Origin: JAAGZL01 sp050291365
GTDB lineage: Bacteria; Pseudomonadota; Gammaproteobacteria; Chromatiales; Chromatiaceae
DNA: 64,000 bases
Reading direction: 5' to 3'
NCBI GenBank assembly: GCA_050291365.1
Contig: JBNKJS010000041.1
Coordinates: 62,001 to 126,000, forward strand
Positions 16,998 to 23,945 of this stretch are shown one piece after another. Numbering within the stretch: position 1 is the stretch's first letter; the number at the start of each line of letters is the position of its first letter. The notes under the pieces are model-generated. The model was not told where the DNA came from. It saw only the letters and a list, made by a program, of their open reading frames with translations, and made no database searches. The position numbers were made by a program, and so were the translations under genes.

Positions 16998-17960
16998 TTA
17001 GTGGGAAGGGAGTAGCAAAACCCTATCACCGGATTCCTTAAGTGATACAGGTAGCAAACGTGGTAACAGCTCCGGAAAACCCTCTAGATTCGCGATGTGG
17101 AAAGTACCGCTGAGACTAATATCATTCAGCCTAGGATCGGTAATATACAAAGGTTTTTCCAGGTAACGATTAAGTTTCTTAACGACATCTATTAGCGGAG
17201 TTACCTCAAAGCGAAGGCGTCCATCCAACCAATCTAACGTGCTTCTTTTAGTGCTTTCCACCAGTGAAATAGCGCGCCCATCACCCTTGTAGACAACCAT
17301 TTCATCAGCATCTAGCTGACGTCTATCCCCATTATCAGTAGCAACCTCCACGCGGCCCTCCACCACCGTCACGTGCACATCGGATGTTTTCCGGTAAACA
17401 TCAAACTTGGTGCCAACTGCGCGGGTGGAACCGCCAGCTGATGCAACGACAAACGGTCGGTACGGATCGTGCGTGACCTCAAAATATGCCTCACCTCTAA
17501 GCAAACGAATTGTACGTCTGTCTTCTGTCATTTCTACCTTAATCGAAGTATCGCTATTCAAACGCACTACGGAGTTGTCTGCCAAGCGTATTGTTCGCAG
17601 CTCCCCTCTGGCGGTCTCATAGCTACCTGGATCATAGAACAACACCAATATGCCAGTTAGCACAAATAACGCCAGAGATGCAGCGAGGGCCTGCGGCCTC
17701 CATGCCCATTGGTCGCTTCTGCTCTCACTGACATTGTCAGCCTTGGATGAGATCGTATCCTTCAGATCGTCAAGTTCCACCCATACATCTTGAACCGCCC
17801 GGTATTCCATTCTATTTTGCGGATCGGCATCCAGCCATTGTTGAAATGCGCATCTTTCTTCTTCTGAGAGCTGACCACCGCTCATGCGTACAAACCACTC
17901 CGCCGCCTGCTCACTGCGGGCAGGTGATTTTCCTTCGTTGAAATCATCAGGACATGGCAT
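16998..17960 (-). CDS. FecR-family anti-sigma/signal transducer
   Basis: A 320-residue single-pass inner-membrane protein. The cytoplasmic N-terminal domain (about 1-85) has the FecR signature EQAAEWFVRMSGG and FQQWLDADPQNRMEY, with the conserved Trp residues. One transmembrane helix (about 92-112) and the periplasmic FecR domain (GELRTIRLADNSVVRLNSDT, RGEAYFEVTHDPYRPFVV) follow. A C-terminal secretin-like signalling region (LRFEVTPLIDVVKKLNRY) should contact the receptor. It transmits the liganded state of the receptor to the sigma factor encoded upstream. Confidence 0.93.
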   Translation of the reverse strand: MPCPDDFNEGKSPARSEQAAEWFVRMSGGQLSEEERCAFQQWLDADPQNRMEYRAVQDVWVELDDLKDTISSKADNVSESRSDQWAWRPQALAASLALFVLTGILVLFYDPGSYETARGELRTIRLADNSVVRLNSDTSIKVEMTEDRRTIRLLRGEAYFEVTHDPYRPFVVASAGGSTRAVGTKFDVYRKTSDVHVTVVEGRVEVATDNGDRRQLDADEMVVYKGDGRAISLVESTKRSTLDWLDGRLRFEVTPLIDVVKKLNRYLEKPLYITDPRLNDISLSGTFHIANLEGFPELLPRLLPVSLKESGDRVLLLPSH

Positions 17961-18039
17961 AGGACGGATTTTATTCTAATGAAGGGGAGAAGCGCCACAC
18001 CATCGCTACCATTCCAGGAAATGAACCCTTCAGTTGCTT

Positions 18040-18591
18040 TCAGTCAAGGGCAGCTAAGTGCTGGCGACAGTGCGCCAAGGCACGGATGACATGTTTCTCC
18101 ACCATATTGACAGAAATACCCAACATCTCAGCAATAGCTGCTTGACTCTTATGTTCAAATTTATGTAACAGGAACACCTGTCTGCAACGTGGAGGGAGAT
18201 CATCAATGGCCTGTTGCAGTACAGTCAAACGTTGTTGAGAATATACCGAAACCTCCGGAGTGATATTATCTGTATACCTTTGCTCAACATCACCACTTGC
18301 ATCGACTTCAATCATCTTTGAATATCCTGCCTTGCGATGATCCAACATCAGGTTGCGGGCAACCCGGAACAAGAAAGGTCGTGGACTGTGCAGTTCATAT
18401 CCATCAGCCAGACACAACACGCGCACGAAGGTATCGTGCAATAGATCAGCAGCGTCGTGACATGGTAACCTTCTGGTAAGAAACCTATGCAAGGCCTCAC
18501 CGTACTCGCTGTACAGGCTGGCGATGTCTATTTTTTTTCTGTTCTGTGACTGCACAACCCCCCCATAACAATTCCTAAGATTGTGCAGCAT
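18040..18591 (-). CDS. FecI-family ECF sigma factor
   Basis: An ECF sigma factor of about 183 residues. Region 2 contains HDAADLLHDTFVRVL and RPFLFRVARNLMLDHRR-like sequence. Region 4 contains LPPRCRQVFLLHKFEHKSQAAIAEMLGISVNMVEKHVIRAL, a helix-turn-helix. The start is uncertain: ATG 18591 is given, but GTG 18555 (171 residues, with a G-run upstream) and GTG 18624 are possible. It should direct transcription of the downstream receptor operon when FecR signals. A perfect 7-bp inverted repeat lies just upstream. Confidence 0.9.
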   Translation of the reverse strand: MLHNLRNCYGGVVQSQNRKKIDIASLYSEYGEALHRFLTRRLPCHDAADLLHDTFVRVLCLADGYELHSPRPFLFRVARNLMLDHRKAGYSKMIEVDASGDVEQRYTDNITPEVSVYSQQRLTVLQQAIDDLPPRCRQVFLLHKFEHKSQAAIAEMLGISVNMVEKHVIRALAHCRQHLAALD

Positions 18592-18629
18592 ATTTACATT
18601 TATTATCAATATGTTATTTGACACAGGCT

Positions 18630-18645
18630 TGTGGCATTTGCCACA
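18630..18645. promoter_or_regulatory. Inverted repeat upstream of the FecI-type gene
   Basis: TGTGGCATTTGCCACA is a perfect 7-bp inverted repeat with a 2-base centre, located just before the sigma-factor gene. A repressor or activator site is plausible. It does not match a Fur box that I can recognise. The gap 18625-19107 otherwise holds the 23-bp repeat and the toxin-antitoxin promoter region, and no supported gene. Confidence 0.4.
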
Positions 18646-18899
18646 TTAAGATATAGAATTAACCTGGGTATTTAGAAGATTTTTATGTGGCGAGCGGCCT
18701 CTTCGCATGCTTTCTTTGCGGGGTACGGCGTTGCATCTTCATAGCCCCAGCGGCAGCAGTGATGTTACCGTCATGCTCAGCAAGGACACGCAGGATGAAC
18801 TCACACTCCAAGCGTTTTGCAGGCATGAGAGAACTCACTCCCTGATTGGTGCCATTGCGGTGAAATTTAATATAGCTATCAATGATATTGATTTATGGC

Positions 18900-18922
18900 T
18901 TCGACCTTATTCCCCGGTTGCA
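18900..18922. repeat. 23-bp direct repeat, right copy
   Basis: This is the second copy of the TTCGACCTTATTCCCCGGTT element seen at 13118. Sequence to its left (TTTATGGC) looks like a shortened version of what precedes the left copy. Confidence 0.8.
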
Positions 18923-19044
18923 GGTAAGTTCAAAAGTATTATGTATTGACTAAATATCTATGGGTTAGCATTACATCATGACAATCATCCTAAGTGCTAC
19001 TCAATGCAATCTTTCATCAAATCATTATTCAACGGACCACCCAC

Positions 19045-19071
19045 TTGACATGGTAATGCATTTGCATTACC
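19045..19071 (+). promoter_or_regulatory. Promoter -35 and palindromic operator of the prlF-yhaV pair
   Basis: TTGACA (19045-19050) is followed at once by GGTAATGCATTTGCATTACC, a perfect 9-bp inverted repeat with a 2-base centre (19052-19071). The palindrome fills the -35/-10 spacer, a position where a bound antitoxin would block RNA polymerase. Toxin-antitoxin pairs of this type are autoregulated. Confidence 0.65.
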
Positions 19072-19107
19072 TTTGTTGTATGTATTAATATTTTTGTGGA
19101 GGTCACA

Positions 19108-19446
19108 ATGGCCGCAACACTGACTGTGGAATCAACCCTTACCGATCGTTACCAGACAACGGTGCCAGAATCCGTGCGTCGGGCCCTGCACCTCGGAAAA
19201 CGCGACAAGATCCGCTTCTCGCTGCAACCGGATGGTAAAGTCATATTAACCCGTGCCGACGATTCTGGATCTGACCCGGTTATCGGGCAGTTTTTAGATT
19301 TCCTCGCCGAGGATATCGCAAAGCACCCTCAACACGTACAGACCCTAGGTACCGATCTGGTCAAACAGGTGCAAACATTGGTTGGCGATGTTGAGATCGA
19401 TCTTGATTCACCACTCCCTGACAACGATCTGGACGGAGAAGATTAA
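19108..19446 (+). CDS. prlF: PrlF-like antitoxin (AbrB-fold)
   Basis: A 112-residue protein with an N-terminal swapped-hairpin AbrB-type DNA-binding domain (STLTDRYQTTVPESVRRALHLGKRDKIRF) and an acidic C-terminal tail (DLDSPLPDNDLDGED) suited to toxin binding. ATG 19108 is chosen because GGAGG lies six bases upstream; the in-frame GTG 12 bases earlier would overlap that site. It is paired with YhaV, two bases downstream. In the known PrlF-YhaV system the antitoxin neutralises an RNase and represses its own promoter, which here carries a palindrome. Confidence 0.9.
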   Translation: MAATLTVESTLTDRYQTTVPESVRRALHLGKRDKIRFSLQPDGKVILTRADDSGSDPVIGQFLDFLAEDIAKHPQHVQTLGTDLVKQVQTLVGDVEIDLDSPLPDNDLDGED

Positions 19447-19448
19447 GG

Positions 19449-19952
19449 TTGCCTGCCAATAAACCATTGGTCATCAATGGCTGGACCATCTTCGCTCACT
19501 CGCTCTTTCTTGAGCAATTGGAGACTCTCCTAAAGAAGGTAGAGAAACTGCGTCGGAAAGATCCTAAAGGCTACACTAGAAAGAACGCTACCAAACAACT
19601 TGCCGCTATCTCCAAATTGGCTTTCGAAATCATACCCCAGGACCCGTCTCGAACGGATTATCGCCAGGGCTCGACTTTAGGCGATGAGCACAAGCATTGG
19701 TTCCGCGCCAAATTCTTTCAGCAGTACCGGCTATTTTTCCGCTATCACCAGGAGAGCAAGATCATCATCTATGCATGGGTAAATGATGACAGTACTAAAC
19801 GCGCCTATGGAAGTAGTACAGATGCCTACCGTGTTTTTCGCCGCATGATCAAGAGTGGTCACCCACCGGATGATTGGAATTCACTACTGGATGAGGCCAA
19901 GCAGGAACACAAGCGGCTTCATAATGCACTAGAGAAATCTGGTGAAGTCTAG
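19449..19952 (+). CDS. yhaV: YhaV-family toxin (ribosome-associated RNase)
   Basis: A 167-residue protein matching E. coli YhaV along its length: INGWTIFAHSLF, RKNATKQLAAI, the RLFFRY strand, IIYAWVNDD, TDAYRVF and KSGHPPDDW. YhaV belongs to the RelE-like RNase toxins and cleaves RNA when released from PrlF. There is no ATG near the conserved N-terminus, so the TTG at 19449 is the probable start, two bases after the antitoxin stop. A weak start would keep the toxin below antitoxin level. The pair lies inside the tRNA-Glu-bounded block, a typical place for such modules. Confidence 0.88.
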   Translation: MPANKPLVINGWTIFAHSLFLEQLETLLKKVEKLRRKDPKGYTRKNATKQLAAISKLAFEIIPQDPSRTDYRQGSTLGDEHKHWFRAKFFQQYRLFFRYHQESKIIIYAWVNDDSTKRAYGSSTDAYRVFRRMIKSGHPPDDWNSLLDEAKQEHKRLHNALEKSGEV

Positions 19953-20155
19953 TGCTGATTCATATTATAGCTGTTAATTTACAGCTAATTCCGATCTCAT
20001 AAGGCTCGTTCTAATTTTTGCACCATACGGGGTAAGACACCGCAAACGAAACCACATGAAAACGTCATGGCATTTATGAAAGGATATTGCATGACTTTTT
20101 CTTTCAAGAAACAGCGCGTCTCACACGCAGTTATTACCCCGCTCAGGGAATAAAG

Positions 20156-20182
20156 TGGCGTCCGGGAGGCGATTCGAATCCC
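20156..20182. repeat. Degenerate tRNA 3'-end-like sequence
   Basis: TGGCGTCCGGGAGGCGATTC followed by GAATCCC resembles the CCA end, acceptor and T-loop (TTCGAAT) of a tRNA read on the minus strand. The T stem no longer pairs and there is no tRNA body. The gap 19953-20284 contains this fragment and a terminator, and no gene. Confidence 0.4.
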
Positions 20183-20212
20183 TGAATTATTGTGAGGAAA
20201 ATCATAGCATTA

Positions 20213-20250
20213 AAAATGCCTTGTGCTTTTAGCAAAACACAAGGCATTTT
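20213..20250 (-). terminator. Terminator of the tRNA-Ala/tRNA-Glu transcript
   Basis: A perfect 13-bp stem AAAATGCCTTGTG/CACAAGGCATTTT with a 12-base loop lies 35 bases beyond the 3' end of tRNA-Glu. On the minus strand it ends in a T-run. Confidence 0.85.
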
Positions 20251-20284
20251 ATTTCATTATAATTCAATGAATTACATGTAGATA

Positions 20285-20360
20285 TGGCGTCCCCAAGGGG
20301 GTTCGAACCCCTGTTACCGGCGTGAAAGGCCAGTGTCCTAGGCCTCTAGACGATGGGGAC
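20285..20360 (-). tRNA. tRNA-Glu (anticodon UUC)
   Basis: A 76-base gene including an encoded CCA end. The minus-strand sequence begins GTCCCCATCGTCTAGAGGCC, has the anticodon loop CTTTCAC (anticodon TTC), the T loop TTCGAAC and ends GGGGACGCCA. All four arms pair and it follows E. coli tRNA-Glu closely. It is transcribed behind tRNA-Ala. Its 3' end is repeated at 13101. Confidence 0.97.
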
Positions 20361-20409
20361 ATTAAACTTGTAAAAAATCAGGCCCATCGTCAGACCGGAT
20401 CTTAAAATT

Positions 20410-20485
20410 TGGTGGAGCCAGACGGGATCGAACCGTCGACCTCTACACTGCCAGTGTAGCGCTCTCCCAGCTGAGCTATGGCCCC
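20410..20485 (-). tRNA. tRNA-Ala (anticodon GGC)
   Basis: A 76-base gene including an encoded CCA. The minus strand begins GGGGCCATAGCTCAGCTGGG. The anticodon stem is CTACA/TGTAG with loop CTGGCAG, giving anticodon GGC. The T loop is TTCGATC. It is the first gene of a two-tRNA transcript. Confidence 0.97.
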
Positions 20486-20502
20486 TCAAAAACAAGAGGC
20501 GA

Positions 20503-20531
20503 ATATTAGGCGAAGCTGGCAGTTTTGTCTA
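20503..20531 (-). promoter_or_regulatory. Sigma-70 promoter of the tRNA operon
   Basis: On the minus strand, TAGACA (20526-20531) and TAATAT (20503-20508) are separated by 17 bases. They stand just upstream of tRNA-Ala. Confidence 0.6.
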
Positions 20532-20563
20532 CCCATTTTACCGTGTATTTCGCATATTTGGCC

Positions 20564-22261
20564 CTAATTTACCTGCTTTTCAATCTTGGACCAAGAGTCG
20601 CGCAGGGTCACTGTGCGATTGAATACCAGTCTGTCCCGAGTTGAGTCTTTGCTGTCCACACAGAAATACCCTTCCCGCTCGAACTGAAAGCCGCTGCCTG
20701 GCTCTGCCTGGGCCAGGCTAGGCTCAACCACGCACTCTGTCAGGACATCCAGCGATTCAGGATTAAGGTGGTCGAGAAATGACTCAACATTTTTGTCGGC
20801 ATCTGGTGTTGGATGGCTGAACAGGGTGTCGTACTGCCGCACCTCGACCTTCACTCCTTCAGTGGCGGATACCCAATGAATCACACCTCTGACCTTGCGT
20901 CCTTCCGGGTTTGCGCCCAGGGTGTCAGGATCATAGCTGCAGCGCAGTTCTGTGATCTCGCCATTGTCGTCTTTGATCACCTGCTCGCACTTGATCACAT
21001 AGGCGTTACGCAGGCGCACCTCGCCTCCGGTGACCATGCGTTTATATTTCTTATTGGCCTCTTCCCTGAAGTCAGCCCTATCTATATAGATCTCCCGAGT
21101 GAATTTGAGGGTGCGGCTACCCATGGTCTCATCCTTGGGGTGATTGGGGGCCTGTAGCTCTTCCACCTGATCTTGCGGGAAGTTCTCCAACACTATTTTA
21201 AGGGGATTCAACACCGCCATGGCGCGGGGGGCATTCTGGTCCAGATCCTCCCTGATGCAGGCCTCCAGCATACCCATCTCCACCGAGTTATCGGCCTTGG
21301 TGACGCCAATTCGATCACTAAAGGTACGAATCGAGGAAGGGGTATAGCCGCGCCGACGCAGACCGGCGATGGTGGGCATTCTTGGATCATCCCAACCGCT
21401 AACATAGCCCTCGTCCACCAGCTGGGTCAACTTGCGCTTGCTCATGACCGTGTATTGCAGATTGAGGCGTGAGAACTCGTACTGGCGTGGATGGCACCCT
21501 ATGCTGATATTATCCAGCACCCAGTCGTAGAGAGGACGATGATCCTCAAACTCCAGGGTACAGATGGAGTGGGTAATCCCCTCTATGGCATCAGAGATAG
21601 GATGGGTGTAGTCGTACATGGGGTAGAGGCACCACTCACTGCCTGTCTGGTGATGAATAACACCGTGGCGGATGCGATACAGGGTGGGATCGCGCATGTT
21701 CATGTTGGGCGAGGCCATGTCGATCTTGGCCCGCAGTACCCTTGTCCCATCCTCAAACTCCCCTGCCCGCATGCGCTGAAACAGATCCAGATTCTCTTCC
21801 ACAGAACGGTTGCGATAGGGGCTCTCTTTACCTGGTTCGGTCAGGGTGCCGCGATACTCCCGCGTCTGCTCTGCATCCAGATCACACACATAGGCCTTGC
21901 CACTGTTGATCAGCTCAACGGCATAACCGTACAGCTGTTCAAAATAGTCTGATGCGTAGAACAGGCGATCTTCCCAATCGAATCCCAGCCAGTGCACATC
22001 TTCCTGGATAGACTCAACATACTCCACATCCTCCTTGTGGGGATTGGTGTCATCAAAGCGCAGATTGCACTTACCACCAGGGTAGTCCCGGGCAATGCCA
22101 AAGTTCAGACAGATGGATTTGGCATGGCCTATGTGCAGATAGCCGTTAGGCTCTGGCGGAAAGCGGGTATGTACCCGGCCGTCGTTTTTTCCGGCCTCCA
22201 GATCTGCATCGATGATCTGACGGATAAAATTGCTTGGTGAGTTTGTTTCCTGCTCGCTCAT
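20564..22261 (-). CDS. glnS: Glutaminyl-tRNA synthetase
   Basis: A 565-residue class I synthetase that charges tRNA-Gln in the cytoplasm. The catalytic domain has the HIGH motif in PPEPNGYLHIGHAKS (near residue 35) and a KMSKS equivalent in VMSKRKL (near 271). The C-terminal half is the two-barrel anticodon-binding domain of bacterial GlnRS (for example KVRGVIHWVSA). Length is normal. The presence of GlnRS means that tRNA-Gln need not be made by the transamidation route. Confidence 0.97.
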   Translation of the reverse strand: MSEQETNSPSNFIRQIIDADLEAGKNDGRVHTRFPPEPNGYLHIGHAKSICLNFGIARDYPGGKCNLRFDDTNPHKEDVEYVESIQEDVHWLGFDWEDRLFYASDYFEQLYGYAVELINSGKAYVCDLDAEQTREYRGTLTEPGKESPYRNRSVEENLDLFQRMRAGEFEDGTRVLRAKIDMASPNMNMRDPTLYRIRHGVIHHQTGSEWCLYPMYDYTHPISDAIEGITHSICTLEFEDHRPLYDWVLDNISIGCHPRQYEFSRLNLQYTVMSKRKLTQLVDEGYVSGWDDPRMPTIAGLRRRGYTPSSIRTFSDRIGVTKADNSVEMGMLEACIREDLDQNAPRAMAVLNPLKIVLENFPQDQVEELQAPNHPKDETMGSRTLKFTREIYIDRADFREEANKKYKRMVTGGEVRLRNAYVIKCEQVIKDDNGEITELRCSYDPDTLGANPEGRKVRGVIHWVSATEGVKVEVRQYDTLFSHPTPDADKNVESFLDHLNPESLDVLTECVVEPSLAQAEPGSGFQFEREGYFCVDSKDSTRDRLVFNRTVTLRDSWSKIEKQVN

Positions 22262-22309
22262 ATATATTTCTTAAGTTGTGTTATTAAACCTAGGAAACCC
22301 TTGATTAAC

Positions 22310-22379
22310 CCGTCATTCCGGCGAAGGCCGGAATCTACATGTTTGATTTTCCTGGATCCCGGCATACGCCGGGATGACG
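22310..22379. repeat. Paired palindromic repeat (CCGGCG/ACGCCGGGATGACG family)
   Basis: There are two hairpins: ATTCCGGC/GCCGGAAT (22315-22334) and ATCCCGGC/GCCGGGAT (22356-22375). The outer ends GTCATTCC and GGGATGAC are also complementary, so the whole element can fold. Copies of the second hairpin occur at 33.4, 33.7 and (broken) 4.6 kb. It lies between gltX and glnS. Confidence 0.8.
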
Positions 22380-22426
22380 AAAAAAAAGAGTTAATCAGAC
22401 TTTCCCTTGTATCCTACCCAATTAGT

Positions 22427-23836
22427 TTAGGCGTTCTGTTCACGCTGTGTAATATATTCCAGCGCCCGCTCAATACGCCTCAGGCTGGCATCTTTACCTA
22501 CCAGGTACAGAGTATCATCAATACCGGGTGAGGCCGCACGGCCCACCACGGCAACACGTAGAGGCTGGGCCACCTTGCCCATCTTCAACTCCATAGACTC
22601 AGACACCTCTTCCACTAGCTTGTGTAGATTCTCAGGTGTCCACTCCTCCAACTCACGCAGCGCCTCCAACGCCTTCTCCAGAGGTTCCCGCGCTACCGGC
22701 CGCAGGTTCTTTTTGGCTGCGGTCTCATCGTATTCAGCAAAATCTTTATAGAAGAAGGCGCTTATTTCCGCCATCTCAACCAGGGTCTTGGCCCGCTCCT
22801 GCTGGGCGCGAACCACATCAACTAGATCTGGTCCCTGGCTTGGATCTATGCCCAGTTTACCCATGTGGGGACTCAACAGATGGGCGATGCGCGCCGGATC
22901 ACTGCTCTTTATGTAGTGCTGGTTCAGCCACAGCAGCTTCTCTGTATTGAAGGTAGAAGCCGACTTGTTTACCGCGTCTATATCAAACAGTTCGATCATC
23001 TCATCCAGAGTGAACAGCTCCTGATCGCCGTGGGACCAGCCCAGACGCACCAGATAGTTGAGCAGGGCCTCGGGTAGAAAGCCCTCCTCCCTATACTGCA
23101 TCACACTCACCGCACCGTGACGCTTGGAGAGACGGGCTCCATCATCCCCCAGAATCATGGGGACATGGGCATACTTGGGCGGCTCTTGGCCCAGGGCGCG
23201 TAGGATATTTATCTGTCTTGGAGTGTTGTTCAGATGGTCATCGCCGCGGATCACCACGTTGATATTCATATCCATATCATCCACCACCACAGTCAGGTTG
23301 TAGGTGGGAGATCCATCGGTACGTTTTATGATCAGATCATCCAGCTCCTCATTGGCAAACGCCACACGACCACGCACCAGATCGTCCACCACCACAACCC
23401 CATCCTCAGGATTGGCAAAACGGATCACGTGGGGTTCGTTCGGATCGACCATTTTGTTGCGACAGTGGCCATCATATCTAGGCTTGGCCTTGCGCTTCAT
23501 AGCCTCATCCCGCATCTCATCCAGCCGCTCTCTGGAGCAGTTACAACGATAGGCCAGACCCTTCTCCATCAGCTGCTGGATAACCTCGTGGTATCGATCA
23601 AAGCGTTGTGTCTGGTAGAACGGACCCTGGTCGTACTCCAGGCCCAGCCAGGTCATACCTTCCAAGATAGCGTTTACCGACTCTGCGCTTGAACGTTCCA
23701 GGTCGGTGTCTTCTATACGCAGAACAAACTGACCGCCATGCTTACGGGCATAGAGCCAGGAAAACAGAGCTGTACGAGCTCCTCCTACATGCAGATATCC
23801 TGTGGGGCTAGGGGCAAAACGGGTGGTGATTGTCAT
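22427..23836 (-). CDS. gltX: Glutamyl-tRNA synthetase
   Basis: A 469-residue class I synthetase. The start is placed at the ATG giving MTITTRFAPSPTG; the frame extends eight codons upstream without a family match. The HIGH equivalent is in FAPSPTGYLHVGGARTAL, a zinc-binding-type insert is CNCSRERL...HCRN, and KMSKS appears as LSKRHGAVSV near residue 240. The C-terminal helical anticodon-binding domain ends near the terminus. It charges tRNA-Glu; a tRNA-Glu gene lies 2 kb downstream on the same strand. Confidence 0.96.
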   Translation of the reverse strand: MTITTRFAPSPTGYLHVGGARTALFSWLYARKHGGQFVLRIEDTDLERSSAESVNAILEGMTWLGLEYDQGPFYQTQRFDRYHEVIQQLMEKGLAYRCNCSRERLDEMRDEAMKRKAKPRYDGHCRNKMVDPNEPHVIRFANPEDGVVVVDDLVRGRVAFANEELDDLIIKRTDGSPTYNLTVVVDDMDMNINVVIRGDDHLNNTPRQINILRALGQEPPKYAHVPMILGDDGARLSKRHGAVSVMQYREEGFLPEALLNYLVRLGWSHGDQELFTLDEMIELFDIDAVNKSASTFNTEKLLWLNQHYIKSSDPARIAHLLSPHMGKLGIDPSQGPDLVDVVRAQQERAKTLVEMAEISAFFYKDFAEYDETAAKKNLRPVAREPLEKALEALRELEEWTPENLHKLVEEVSESMELKMGKVAQPLRVAVVGRAASPGIDDTLYLVGKDASLRRIERALEYITQREQNA

Positions 23837-23945
23837 AAATAAGATTGCTTCGTTGTCCAAAAGACCGGCATTTTAGCAGACCAGATGGGGTTTTGTCGGT
23901 CGGATTAGGAGTATTTTCTTATGGTCACTGCTAAATCTTGGACAT

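Noticed and set aside
18707..18949. 80-codon open frame between the FecI-type gene and prlF
   Set aside because: It runs through the 23-bp repeat, has no ribosome site and shows no domain or signal; judged non-coding.
20156..20182. Possible third tRNA gene
   Set aside because: Only a T-loop-like and CCA-end-like fragment is present; stems do not pair and the rest of a tRNA is missing.
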